A stretch of DNA of 64,000 bases from Gymnothorax reevesii (taxonomy: Eukaryota > Chordata > Actinopteri > Anguilliformes > Muraenidae): contig CM056574.1 in assembly GCA_029721435.1 (NCBI GenBank), positions 72,521,501-72,585,500 of the forward strand. The letters run 5' to 3'. The notes under the pieces are model-generated. The model was not told the DNA's origin and made no database searches. It saw only the letters and a list, made by a program, of their open reading frames with translations. Position 1 is the stretch's first letter, and every line of letters starts with the position of its first letter. The position numbers and the translations under genes are program-made. This document shows positions 13,295 through 27,000 of this stretch, one piece after another.

Positions 13295-15048
13295 TCTAGC
13301 TCGCTTTCTTACAGAGATAAACGCATATTCACTCCAATTCAGTCATATTGTCACAATTCACTCTTTTGTCACTTTCTCACTAAGTTACACACAGAAAGGA
13401 CATTTTTGACAAGCAAAACTAAAAAAAAGAAAGTTTTTGAGAAGTACATATCTTCACTTCAGAAGCTTATATTCACTTAAAATTGGCCATACAAGCACAT
13501 TGGACCAATCGATACAATATATGCAATGCACTGTGATCTGAAGCTGTTCCCTGGCCAGAAGCACGCACAGTTTCACATTCTGAGCTTAAAACCTCAAAGA
13601 AGCGTGTTTTCATAAAAGCAAGTATAGCCACAGTTTCAGCGCTCCAGCGCGCTTCCTTACAGAGATAAACGCATAATCACTCGAATTCAGTCATATAGTC
13701 ACAATTCACTCAAGTTTTTCACTTTCCCACTGGGTTACACACAGAAAGGACATTTTTGACAAGCAAAATTAAAAAAAAAGAAAGTTTTTGAAAAAGTGCA
13801 TATCTTCACTTCAGAAGCTTATATTCACTTCCAAATGGCCATACAAGCACATTGGACCAAACGATACCATATAAGCATTGCACTGTGATCTGAAGCTGTT
13901 CCCTGGCCAGAAACACGCACAGTTTCACTTTCTGAGCTTAAAACCTCAAAGAAGCGTGTTTTCATGAAAGTGCGTATTGCCACAGTTTTAGCGCTCAAGC
14001 TCGCTTTCTTACAGAGATAAACGCATATTCACACCAATTCAGTCATATTGTCAATAGTCACTCAAGTTTGTCACTTGCCCACTAAGTTACACACAGAAAG
14101 GACATTTTTGACAAGCAAAACTAAAAAAAAGAAAGTTTTTGAAAAAGTACATATCTTCACTTCAGTAGCTTATATTCACTTAAAATTGGCCATACAAGCA
14201 CATTGGACCAATCGATACCATGGAAGCATTGCACTGTGATCTAAAGCTGTTCCCAGGCCAGAAACACGCTCAGATTCACGTTCTGAGCTTAAAACCTCAA
14301 AGAAGCATGTTTCCATGAAAGTGCGTATAGCCACAGTTTCAGCGCTCTAGCTCGCTTTCTTACAGAGATAAACGCATATTCACTCCAATTCAGTCATATT
14401 GTCACAATTCACTCAAGTTTGTCACTTTCCCACTGGGTTACACACAGAATGGACATTTTTGACAAGCAAAATTTTAAAAAAAGAAAGTTTTTGAAAAGTA
14501 CATATCTTCACTTCAGAAGCTTATATTCACTTAAAATTGGCCATACAAGCACATTGGACCAATCGATACAATATATGCAATGCACTGTGATCTGAAGCTG
14601 TTCCCTGGCCAGAAGCACGCACAGTTTCACATTCTGACCTTAAAACTTCAAAGAAGCGTGTTTTCATGAAAGCACGTATAGCCACTGTTTCAGCGCTCTA
14701 GCGCGCTTCCGTACAGAGATAAACGCATAATCACTCGAATTCAGTCATATAGTCTCAATTCACTCAAGTTTTTCACTTTCCCACTGGGTTACACAAAGAA
14801 AGGACATTTTTGACAAGCAAAATTAAAAAAAAAGAAAGTTTTTGAAAAAGTGCATATCTTCACTTCAGAAGCTTATATTCACTTCCAAATGGCCATACAA
14901 GCACATTGGACCCATCGATACCATATAAGCATTGCACTGTGATCTGAAGCTGTTCCCTGGCCAGAAACACGCACAGTTTCACATTCTGAGCTTAAAACCT
15001 CAAAGAAGCGTGTTTCCATGAAAGTGCGTAAAGCCACAGTTTCAGCGC

Positions 15049-15233
15049 TCTAGCGCGCTTCCTTACAGAGATAAACGCATTATCACTCGAATTCAGTCAT
15101 ATAGTCACAATTCACTCAAGTTTTTCACTTTCCCACTAGGTTACACACAGAAAGGACATTTTTGAAAAGCAAAATTTTAAAAAAAGAAAGTTTTTGAAAA
15201 AGTGCATAGTGCGTCTAGGCACCGTTTCAGCGC
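15049..15233 (+). repeat. 185-bp internally deleted monomer, copy 3
   Basis: Same junction. It shares the gtgcgtctaggcaccg and catttttgaaaagc variants with the copy at 10470, so these two are closest relatives. Confidence 0.92.
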
Positions 15234-16634
15234 TCTAGCTCGCTTTCTTACAGAGATAAACGCATATTCACTCCAATTCAGCCATATTGTCACAAATCAC
15301 TCTTTTGTCACTTTCTCACTAAGTTACACACAGAAAGGACATTTTTGACCAGCAAAACTAAAAAAAAGAAAGTTTTTGAGAAGTACATATCTTCACTTCA
15401 GAAGCTTATATTCACTTAAAATTGGCCATACAAGCACATTGGACCAATCGATACAATATATGCAATGCACTGTGATCTGAAGCTGTTCCCTGGCCAGAAG
15501 CACGCACAGTTTCACATTCTGAGCTTAAAACCTCAAAGAAGCGTGTTTTCATGAAAGCAAGTATAGCCACAGTTTCAGCGCTCCAGCGCGCTTCCTTACA
15601 GAGATAAACGCATAATCACTCGAATTCAGTCATATAGTCACAATTCACTGAAGTTGTTCACTTTCCCACTGGGTTACACACAGAATGGACATTTTTGACA
15701 AGCAAAACAAAAAAAAAAGAAAGTTTTTGAAAAAGTGCATATCTTCACTTCAGAAGCTTCTATTCACTTCCAAATGGCCATAAAAGCCATTGGACCAAAT
15801 GATACCATATACGCATTGCACTGTGATCTGAAGCTGTTCCCAGGCCAGAAACACGCTCAGATTCACGTTCTGAGCTTAAAACCTCAAAGAAGCGTGTTTC
15901 CATGAAAGTGCGTAAAGCCACAGTTTCAGCGCTCTAGCTCGCTTTCTTACAGAGATAAACGCATATTCACTCCAATTCAGTCATATTGTCACAATTCACT
16001 CAAGTTTGTCACTTTCCCACTAAGTTACACACAGAAAGGACATTTTTGACAAGCAAAACTAAAAAAAAGAAAGTTTTTGAAAAAGTGCATATCTTCACTT
16101 CAGAAGCTTATATTCACCTCCAGTTGGCCATACAAGCACATTGGAACAAACGATACAATATATGCATTGCACTGTGATCTGAAGCTGTTGCCAGGCCAGA
16201 AACACGCTCAGATTCACGTTCTGAGCTTAAAACCTCAAAGAAGCATGTTTTCATGAAAGTGCGTATCGCCACAGTTTCAGCCCTCTAGCTCGCTTTCTTA
16301 CAGAGATAAACGCATATTCACTCCAATTCAGTCATATTGTCACAATTCACTCAAGTTTGTCACTTTCCCACTAAGTTACACACAGAAAGGACATTTTTGA
16401 CAAGCAAAACTAAAAAAAAGAAAGTTTTTGAAAAAGTACATATCTTCACTTCAGAAGCTTATATTCACTTCCAAATGGCCATAGAAGCACATTGGAACAA
16501 ACGATACAACATATGCATTGCACTGTGATCTGAAGCTGTTGCCAGGCCAGAAACACGCACAGTTTCACATTCTGAGCTTAAAACCTCAAAGAAGCGTGTT
16601 TTCATGAAAGCACGTATAGCCACAGTTTCAGCGC

Positions 16635-16819
16635 TCTAGCGTGCTTCCTTACAGAGATAAACGCATAATCACTCGAATTCAGTCATATAGTCACAATTCA
16701 CTCAAGTTTTTCACTTTCCCACTAGGTTACACACAGAATGAACATTTTTGACAAGCAAAATTTAAAAAAAAGAAAGTTTTTGAAAAAGTGCATAGTGCGT
16801 ATAGGCACAGTTTCAGCGC
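16635..16819 (+). repeat. 185-bp internally deleted monomer, copy 4
   Basis: Same junction, with the gaatgaacattttt variant. Together with the next full monomer it forms a 533-bp unit repeated in tandem at 17168. Confidence 0.92.
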
Positions 16820-17167
16820 TCTAGCTCGCTTTCTTACAGAGATAAACGCATATTCACTCCAATTCAGTCATATTGTCACAATTCACTCGTTTATCACTTT
16901 CTCACTAAGTTACACACAGAAAGGACATTTTTGACAAGCAAAACTAAAAAAAAGAAAGTTTTTGAGAAGTACATATCTTCACTTCAGAAGCTTATATTCA
17001 CTTAAAATTGGCCATACAAGCACATAGGACCAATCGATACAATATATGCAATGCACTGTGATCTGAAGCTGTTCCCTGGCCAGAAGCACGCACAGTTTCA
17101 CATTCTGAGCTTAAAACCTCAAAGAAGCGTGTTTTCATGAAAGCAAGTATAGCCACAGTTTCAGCGC

Positions 17168-17352
17168 TCTAGCGCGCTTCCTTACAGAGATAAACGCATA
17201 ATCACTCGAATTCAGTCATATAGTCACAATTCACTCAAGTTTTTCACTTTTCCACTAGGTTACACACAGAATGAACATTTTTGACAAGCAAAATTTAAAA
17301 AAAAGAAAGTTTTTGAAAAAGTGCATAGTGCGTATAGGCACAGTTTCAGCGC
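17168..17352 (+). repeat. 185-bp internally deleted monomer, copy 5
   Basis: Near-identical to the copy at 16635 and 533 bp downstream of it. It shares gaatgaacattttt and the following monomer's cactcgtttatcac and cacataggacc variants. Confidence 0.92.
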
Positions 17353-18404
17353 TCTAGCTCGCTTTCTTACAGAGATAAACGCATATTCACTCCAATTCAG
17401 TCATATTGTCACAATTCACTCGTTTATCACTTTCTCACTAAGTTACACACAGAAAGGACATTTTTGACAAGCAAAACTAAAAAAAAGAAAGTTTTTGAGA
17501 AGTACATATCTTCACTTCAGAAGCTTATATTCACTTAAAATTGGCCATACAAGCACATAGGACCAATCGATACAATATATGCAATGCACTGTGATCTGAA
17601 GCTGTTCCCTGGCCAGAAGCACGCACAGTTTCACATTCTGAGCTTAAAACCTCAAAGAAGCGTGTTTTCATGAAAGCAAGTATAGCCACAGTTTCAGCGC
17701 TCTAGCGCGCTTCCTTACAGAGATAAACGCATAATCACTCGAATTCAGTCATATAGTCACAATTCACTCAAGTTTTTCACTTTTCCACTAGGTTACACAC
17801 AGAATGGACATTTTTGACAAGCAAAATTAAAAAAAAAGAAAGTTTTTGAAAAAGTGCATATCTTCACTTCAGAAGCTTATATTCACTTCCAAATGGCCAT
17901 ACAAGCACATTGGACCAAACGATACCATATAAGCATTGCACTGTGATCTGAAGCTGTTCCCTGGCCAGAAACACGCACAGTTTCACTTTCTGAGCTTAAA
18001 ACCTCAAAGAAGCGTGTTTTCATGAAAGTGCGTATAGCCACAGTTTCAGCGCTCTCGCGCGCTTCCTTACAGAGATAAACGCATAATCACTCGAATTCAG
18101 TCATATAGTCACAATTCACTCAAGTTTGTCACTTTCCCACTGGGTTACACACAGAAAGGACATTTTTGACAAGCAAAATTAAAAAAAAAGAAAGTTTTTG
18201 AAAAAGTGCATATCTTCACTTCAGAAGCTTATATTCACTTCCAAATGGCCATACAAGCACATTGGAACAAACGATACAATATATGCATTGCACTGTGATC
18301 TGAAGCTGTTGCCAGGCCAGAAACACGCACAGTTTCACATTCTGAGCTTAAAACCTCAAAGAAGCATGTTTTCATGAAAGTGCGTATAGCCACAGTTTCA
18401 GCGC

Positions 18405-18589
18405 TCTAGCTCGCTTTCTCACAGAGATAAACGCATATTCACTCCAATTCAGTCATATAGTCACAATTCACTCAAGTTTGTCACTTTCCCACTGGGTTAC
18501 AAACAGAAAGGACATTTTTGACAAGCAAAATTTAAAAAAAAGAAAGTTTTTGAAAAAGTGCATAGTGCGTATAGGCACCGTTTCAGCGC
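18405..18589 (+). repeat. 185-bp internally deleted monomer, copy 6
   Basis: Same deletion junction, but with a type B boundary (tctagctcgctttc). The deletion has therefore been recombined onto a B-type 5' part by exchange or conversion. It is the last copy seen in the window. Confidence 0.9.
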
Positions 18590-21034
18590 TCTAGCTCGCT
18601 TTCTTACAGAGATAAACGCATATTCACTCCAATTCAGTCATATTGTCACAATTCACTCTTTTGTCACTTTCTCACTACGTTACACACAGAAAGGACATTT
18701 TTGACAAGCAAAACTAAAAAAAAGAAAGTTTTTGAGAAGTACATATCTTCTCTTCAGAAGCTTATATTCACTTAAAATTGGCCATACAAGCACATTGGAC
18801 CAATCGATACAATATATGCAATGCACTGTGATCTGAAGCTGTTCCCTGGCCAGAAGCACGCACAGTTTCACATTCTGAGCTTAAAACCTCAAAGAAGCGT
18901 ATTTTCATGAAAGCAAGTATAGCCACAGTTTCAGCGCTCTCGCGCGCTTCCTTACAGAGATAAACGCATAATCACTCGAATTCAGTCATATAGTCACAAT
19001 TCACTCAAGTTTTTCACTTTCCCACTGGGTTACACACAGAAAGGACATTTTTGACAAGCAAAATTAAAAAAAAAGAAAGTTTTTGAAAAAGTGCATATCT
19101 TCACTTCAGAAGCATATATACACTTCCAAATGGCCATACAAGCACATTGGACCAAACGATACCATATAAGCATTGCACTGTGATCTGAAGCTGTTCCCTG
19201 GCCAGAAACACGCACAGTTTCACTTTCTGAGCTTGTAACCTCAAAGAAGCGTGTTTTCATGAAAGTGCGTATAGCCACAGTTTTAGCGCTCAAGCTCGCT
19301 TTCTTACAGAGATAAACGCATATTCACACCAATTCAGTCATATTGTCAATAGTCACTCAAGTTTGTCACTTGCCCACTAAGTTACACACAGAAAGGACAT
19401 TTTTGACAAGCAAAACTAAAAAAAAGAAAGTTTTTTAAAAAGTACATATCTTCACTTCAGAAGCTTATATTCACTTAAAATTGGCCATACAAGCACATTG
19501 GAACAATCGATACCATGTAAGCATTGCACTGTGATCTGAAGCTGTTCCCAGGCCAGAAACACGCTCAGATTCACGTTCTGAGCTTAAAACCTCAAAGAAG
19601 CGTGTTTCCATGAAAGTGCGTATGGCCACAGTTTCAGCGCTCTTGCGCGCTTCCTTACAGAGATACGAGCATATTCACTCCAATTCAGGAATATAGTCAC
19701 AATTCACTGAAGTTGTTCACTTTCCCACTGAGTAACACACAGAATGGACATTTTGACAAGCAAATCTAAAAAAAAGAAAGTTTTTGAAAAAGTGCATATC
19801 TTCACTTCAGAGGCTTATATTCACTTCCAAATGGCCATAAAAGCCATTGGACCAAACGATACCATATACGCATTGCACTGTGATCTGAAGCTGTTCCCAG
19901 GCCAGAAACACGCTCAGATTCACGTTCTGAGCTTAAAACCTCAAAGAAGCATGTTTCCATGAAAGTGCGTATAGCCACAGTTTCAGCGCTCTAGCTCGCT
20001 TTCTTACAGAGATAAACGCATATTCACTCCAATTCAGTCATATTGTCACAATTCACTGAAGTTGTTCACTTTCCCAATGAGTAACACACAGAATGGACAT
20101 TTCTGACAAGCAAATCTAAAAAAAGAAAGTTTTGGAGAAGTACATATCTTCACTTCAGAAGCTTATATTCACTTAAAATTGGCCATACAAGCACATTGGA
20201 CCAATCAATACAATATATGCAATGCACTGTGATCTGAAGCTGTTCCCTGGCCAGAAGCACGCACAGTTTCATATTCTGAGCTTAAAACCTCAAAGAAGCG
20301 TGTTTTCATGAAAGCAAGTATAGCCACAGTTTCAGCGCGCTTCCTTACAGAGATTAACGCATAATCACTCGAATTCAGTCATATAGTCACAATTCACTCA
20401 AGTTTGTCACTTTCCCACTGGGTTACACACAGAATGGACATTTTTGACAAGCAAAATTTAAAAAAAAGAAAGTTTTTGAAAAAGTGCATATCTTCACTTC
20501 AGAAGCTTATATTCACTTCCAAATGGCCATACAAGCACATTGGACCAAACGATACCATATAAGCATTGCACTGTGATCTGAAGCTGTTCCCTGGCCAGAA
20601 ACACGCACAGTTTCACTTTCTGAGCTTAAAACCTCAAAGAAGCGTGTTTTCATGAAAGTGCGTATAGCCACAGTTTCAGCGCTCTAGCTCGCTTTCTTAC
20701 AGAGATAAACGCATATTCACACCAATTCAGTCATATTGTCACCATTCACTCAAGTTTGTCACTTGCCCACTAAGTTACACACAGAAAGGACATTTTTGAC
20801 AAGCAAAACTAAAAAAAAAGAAGGTTTTTGAAAAAGTTCATATCTTCACTTCAGAAGCTTATATTCACTTAAAATTGGCCATACAAGCACATTGGACCAA
20901 TCAATACAATATATGCAATGCACTGTCATCTGAAGCTGTTCCCTGGCCAGAAGCACGCACAGTTTCACATTCTGAGCTTAAAACCTCAAAGAAGTGTGTT
21001 TTCATGAAAGCAAGTATAGCCACAGTTTCAGCGC

Positions 21035-24000
21035 TCTAGCGCGCTTCCTTTCAGAGATAAACGCATAATCACTCGAATTCAGTCATATAGTCACAATTCA
21101 CTCAAGTTTGTCACTTTCCCACTGGGTTACACACAGAATGGACATTTTTGACAAGCAAAATTAAAAAAAAAGAAAGTTTTTGAAAAAGTGCATATCTTCA
21201 CTTCAGAAGCTTCTATTCACTTCCAAATGGCCAAACAATCACCTGGGAACAAACGATACAATATATGCATTGCACTGTGTTCTGAAGCTGTTGCCAGGCC
21301 AGAAACACGCTCAGATTCACGTTCTGAGCTTAAAACCTCGAAGAAGCATGTTTTCATGAAAGTACGTATAGCCACAGTTTCAGCGCTCTAGCTCGCTTTC
21401 TTACAGAGATAAACGCATATTCACTCCAATTCAGTCATTTTGTCACAATTCACTCAAGTTTGTCACGTTCCCACTAAGTTACACACAGAAAGGACATTTT
21501 TGACATGAAAAACTAAAAAAAAGAAAGTTTTTGAAAAAGTGCATATCTTCACTTCAGAAGCTTATATTCACTTCCAAATGGCCATACAAGCACATTGGAC
21601 CAAACGATACCATATAAGCATTTCACTGTGATCTGAAGCTGTTCCCTGGCCAGAAACACGCACAGTTTCACTTTCTGAGCTTAAAACCTCAAAGAAGCGT
21701 GTTTTCATGAAAGTTCGTATAGCCAGTTTCAGCGCTCTAGCGCGCTTCCTAACAGAGATAATCGCATAATCACTCGAATTCAGTCATATAGTCACAATTC
21801 ACTCAAGTTTTTCACTTTCCCACTGGGTTACACACAGAATGGACATTTTTGACAAGCAAAACAAAAAAAAAAGAAAGTTTTTGAAGAAGTGCATATCTTC
21901 ACTTCAGAAGCTTCTATTCACTTCCAAATGGCCATACAAGCACATGGGAACAAACGTTACAATATATGCATTGCACTGTGATCTGAAGCTGTTGCCAGGC
22001 CAGAAACACGCTCAGATTCACGTTCAGAGCTTAAAACCTCAAAGAAGCATGTTTTCATGAAAGTGCGTATAGCCAGTTTCAGCGCTCTAGCTCGCTTTCT
22101 TACAGAGATAAACGCATATTCACTCCAATTCAGTCATATTGTCACAATTCACTCAAGTTTGTCACTTTCCCACTAAGTTACACACAGAATGGACATTTTT
22201 GACAAGTAAAATTTAAAAAAAATGAAGTTTTTGAAAAGTACATATCTTTACTTCAGAAGCTTATATTCACTTAAAATTGGCCATACAAACACATTGGACC
22301 AATCGATACAATATATGCAATGCACTGTGATCTGAAGCTGTTCCCTGGCCAGAAGCACGCACAGTTTCACATTCTGACCTTAAAACTTCAAAGAAGTGTG
22401 TTTTCATGAAAGCAAGTATAGCCACAGTTTCAGCGCTCTAGCGCGCTTCCTTACAGAGATAAACGCATAATCACTCGAATTCAGTCATATAGTCACAATT
22501 CACTCAAGTTTGTCACTTTCCCACTGGGTTACACACAGAAAGGACATTTTTGACAAGCAAAATTAAAAAAAAGAAAGTTTTTGAAAAAGTGCATATCTTC
22601 ACTTCAGAAGCTTATATTCACTTCCAAATGGCCATACAAGCACATTGGACCAAACGATACCATATAAGCATTGCACTGTGATCTGAAGCTGTTCCCTGGC
22701 CAGAAACACGCACAGTTTCACATTCTGAGCTTAAAACCTCAAAGAAGCGTGTTTTCATGAAAGTGCGTATAGCCACAGTTTCAGCGCTCTAGCGCGCTTC
22801 CTTACAGAGATAAACGCATAATCACTCGAATTCAGTCATATAGTCCGATTCACTCAAGTTTTTCACTTTCCCACTGGGTTACACACAGAATGGACATTTT
22901 TGACAAGCAAAACAAAAAAAAAAGAAAGTTTTTGAAGAAGTGCATATCTTCACTTCAGAAGCTTCTATTCACTTCCAAATGGCCATACAATCACCTGGGA
23001 ACAAACGATACAATATATGTATTGCACTGTGTTCTGAAGCTGTTGCCAGGCCAGAAACACGCTCAGATTCACGTTCTGAGCTTAAAACCTCGAAGAAGCA
23101 TGTTTTCATGAAAGTACGTATAGCCACAGTTTCAGCGCTCTAGCTCGCTTTCTTACAGAGATAAACGCATATTCACTCCAATTCAGTCATTTTGTCACAA
23201 TTCACTCAAGTTTGTCACGTTCCCACTAAGTTACACACAGAAAGGACATTTTTGACATGCAAAACTAAAAAAAAGAAAGTTTTTGAAAAAGTGCATATCT
23301 TCACTTCAGAAGCTTATATTCACTTCCAAATGGCCATACAAGCACATTGGACCAAACGATACCATATAAGCATTGCACTGTGATCTGAAGCTGTTCCCTG
23401 GCCAGAAACACGCACAGTTTCACTTTCTGAGCTTAAAACCTCAAAGAAGCGTGTTTTCATGAAAGTTCGTATAGCCAGTTTCAGCGCTCTAGCGCGCTTC
23501 CTTACAGAGATAATCGCATAATCACTCGAATTCAGTCATATAGTCACAATTCACTCAAGTTTTTCACTTTCCCACTGGGTTACACACAGAATGGACATTT
23601 TTGACAAGCAAAACAAAAAAAAAAGAAAGTTTTTGAAAAAGTGCATATCTTCACTTCAGAAGCTTCTATTCACTTCCAAATGGCCATACAAGCACATGGG
23701 AACAAACGTTACAATATATGCATTGCACTGTGATCTGAAGCTGTTGCCAGGCCAGAAACACGCTCAGATTCACGTTCAGAGCTTAAAACCTCAAAGAAGC
23801 ATGTTTTCATGAAAGTGCGTATAGCCACAGTTTCAGCGCTCTAGCTCGCTTTCTTACAGAGATAAACGCATATTCACTCCAATTCAGTCATATTGTCACA
23901 ATTCACTCAAGTTTGTCACGTTCCCACTAAGTTACACACAGAAAGGACATTTTTGACATGAAAAACTAAAAAAAAGAAAGTTTTTGAAGAAGTGCATATC

Positions 24001-27000
24001 TTCACTTCAGAAGCTTCTATTCACTTCCAAATGGCCATACAATCACCTGGGAACAAACGATACAATATATGCATTGCACTGTGTTCTGAAGCTGTTGCCA
24101 GGCCAGAAACACGCTCAGATTCACGTTCTGAGCTTAAAACCTCGAAGAAGCATGTTTTCATGAAAGTTCGTATAGCCAGTTTCAGCGCTCTAGCGCGCTT
24201 CCTTACAGAGATAAACGCATAATCACTCGAATTCAGTCATATAGTCACAATTCACTCAAGTTTGTCACTTTCCCACTGGGTTACACACAGAAAGGACATT
24301 TTTGACAAGCAAAATTAAAAAAAAGAAAGTTTTTGAAAAAGTGCATATCTTCACTTCAGAAGCTTATATTCACTTCCAAATGGCCATACAAGCACATTGG
24401 ACCAAACGATACCATATAAGCATTGCACTGTGATCTGAAGCTGTTCCCTGGCCAGAAACACGCACAGTTTCACTTTCTGAGCTTAAAACCTCAAAGAAGC
24501 GTGTTTTCATGAAAGTTCGTATAGCCAGTTTCAGCGCTCTAGCGCGCTTCCTTACAGAGATAATCGCATAATCACTCGAATTCAGTCATATAGTCACAAT
24601 TCACTCAAGTTTTTCACTTTCCCACTGGGTTACACACAGAATGGACATTTTTGACAAGCAAAACAAAAAAAAAAGAAAGTTTTTGAAAAAGTGCATATCT
24701 TCACTTCAGAAGCTTCTATTCACTTCCAAATGGCCATACAAGCACATGGGAACAAACGTTACAATATATGCATTGCACTGTGATCTGAAGCTGTTGCCAG
24801 GCCAGAAACACGCTCAGATTCACGTTCAGAGCTTAAAACCTCAAAGAAGCATGTTTTCATGAAAGTGCGTATAGCCAGTTTCAGCGCTCTAGCTCGCTTT
24901 CTTACAGAGATAAACGCATATTCACTCCAATTCAGTCATATTGTCACAATTCACTCAAGTTTGTCACTTTCCCACTAAGTTACACACAGAATGGACATTT
25001 TTGACAAGTAAAATTTAAAAAAAAGAAAGTTTTTGAAAAGTACATATCTTTACTTCAGAAGCTTATATTCACTTAAAATTGGCCATACAAGCACATTGGA
25101 CCAATCGATACAATATATGCAATGCACTGTGATCTGAAGCTGTTCCCTGGCCAGAAGCACGCACAGTTTCACATTCTGACCTTAAAACTTCAAAGAAGCG
25201 TCTTTTCATGAAAGCACGTATAGCCACAGTTTCAGCGCTCTAGCGCGCTTCCTTACAGAGATAAACGCATAATCACTCGAATTCAGTCATATAGTCTCAA
25301 TTCACTCGAGTTTTTCACTTTCCCACTGGGTTACACACAGAAAGGACATTTTTGACAAGCAAAATTTAAAAAAAAGAAAGTTTTTGAAAAAGTGCATATC
25401 TTCACTTCAGAAGCTTCTATTCACTTCCAAATGGCCATAAAAGCCATTGGACCAAACGATACCATATACGCATTGCACTGTGATCTGAAGCTGTTCCCAG
25501 GCCAGAATCACGCACAGTTTCACTTTCTGAGCTTTAAACCTCAAAGAAGCGTGTTTTCATGAAAGTGCGTATCGCCACAGTTTTAGCGCTCTAGCTCGCT
25601 TTCTTACAGAGATAAACGCATATTCACTCCAATTCAGTTATATTGTCACAATTCACTCAAGTTTGTCACTTTCCCATTAAGTTACACACAGAAAGGACAT
25701 TTTTGACAAGAAAAAACTAAAAAAAAGAAAGTTTTTGAAAAAGTTGCATATCTTCACTTCAGAAGCTTATATTCACTTAACATTGGCCATACAAGGACAT
25801 TGGACCAATCGATACAATATATGCAATGCACTGTGATCTGAAGCTGTTCCCTGGCCAGAAGCACGCTCAGATTCACGTTCTGAGCTTAAAACCTCAAAGA
25901 AGCGTGTTTTCATGAAAGCAAGTATAGCCACAGTTTCAGCGCTCTAGCGCGCTTCCTTACAGAGATAAATGCATAATCACTCGAATTCAGTCATATAGTC
26001 ACAATTCACTCAAGTTTTTCACTTTCCCACTGGGTTACACACAGAATGGACATTTTTGACAAGCAAAATTTAAAAAAAAGAAAGTTTTTGAAAAATTGCA
26101 TATCTTCAATTCAGAAGCTTTTCTTCACTTCCAAATGGCCATACAAGAACATTGGACCAAACGATACCATATAAGCATTGCACTGTGATCTGAAGCTGTT
26201 CCCTGGCCAGAAACACGCACAGTTTCACTTTCTGAGCTTAAAACCTCAAAGAAGCGTGTTTTCATGAAAGTGCGTATAGCCACAGTTTTAGCGCTTTAGC
26301 TCGCTTTCTTACAGAGATAAACGCATATTCACGCCAATTCAGTCATATTGTCACTATTCACTCAAGTTTGTCACTTGCCCACTAAGTTACACACAGAAAG
26401 GACATTTTTGACAAGCAAAACTAAAAAAAAGAAAGTTTTTGAAAAAGTACATATCTTCACTTCAGAAGCTTATATTCACTTAAAATTGGCCATACAAGCA
26501 CATTGGACCAATCGATACAATATATGCAATGCACTGTCATCTGAAGCTGTTCCCTGGCCAGAAGCACGCACAGTTTCACATTCTGAGCTTAAAACCTCAC
26601 AGAAGCGTGTTTTCATGAAAGCAAGTATAGCCACAGTTTCAGCGCTCTAGCGCGCTTCCTTACAGAGATAAACGCATAATCACTCGAATTCAGTCATATA
26701 GTCACAATTCACTCAAGTTTGTCACTTTCCCACTGGGTTACACACAGAATGTACATTTTTGACAAGCAAAATTAAAAAAAAAGAAAGTTTTTGAAAAAGT
26801 GCATATCTTCACTTCAGAAGCTTCTATTCACTTCCAAATGGCCAAACAAGCACATGGGAACAAACGATACAATATATGCATTGCACTGTGTTCTGAAGCT
26901 GTTGCCAGGCCAGAAACACGCTCAGATTCACGTTCTGAGCTTAAAACCTCAAAAAAGCATGTTTTCATGAAAGTACGTATTGCCACAGGTTCAGCGCTCT

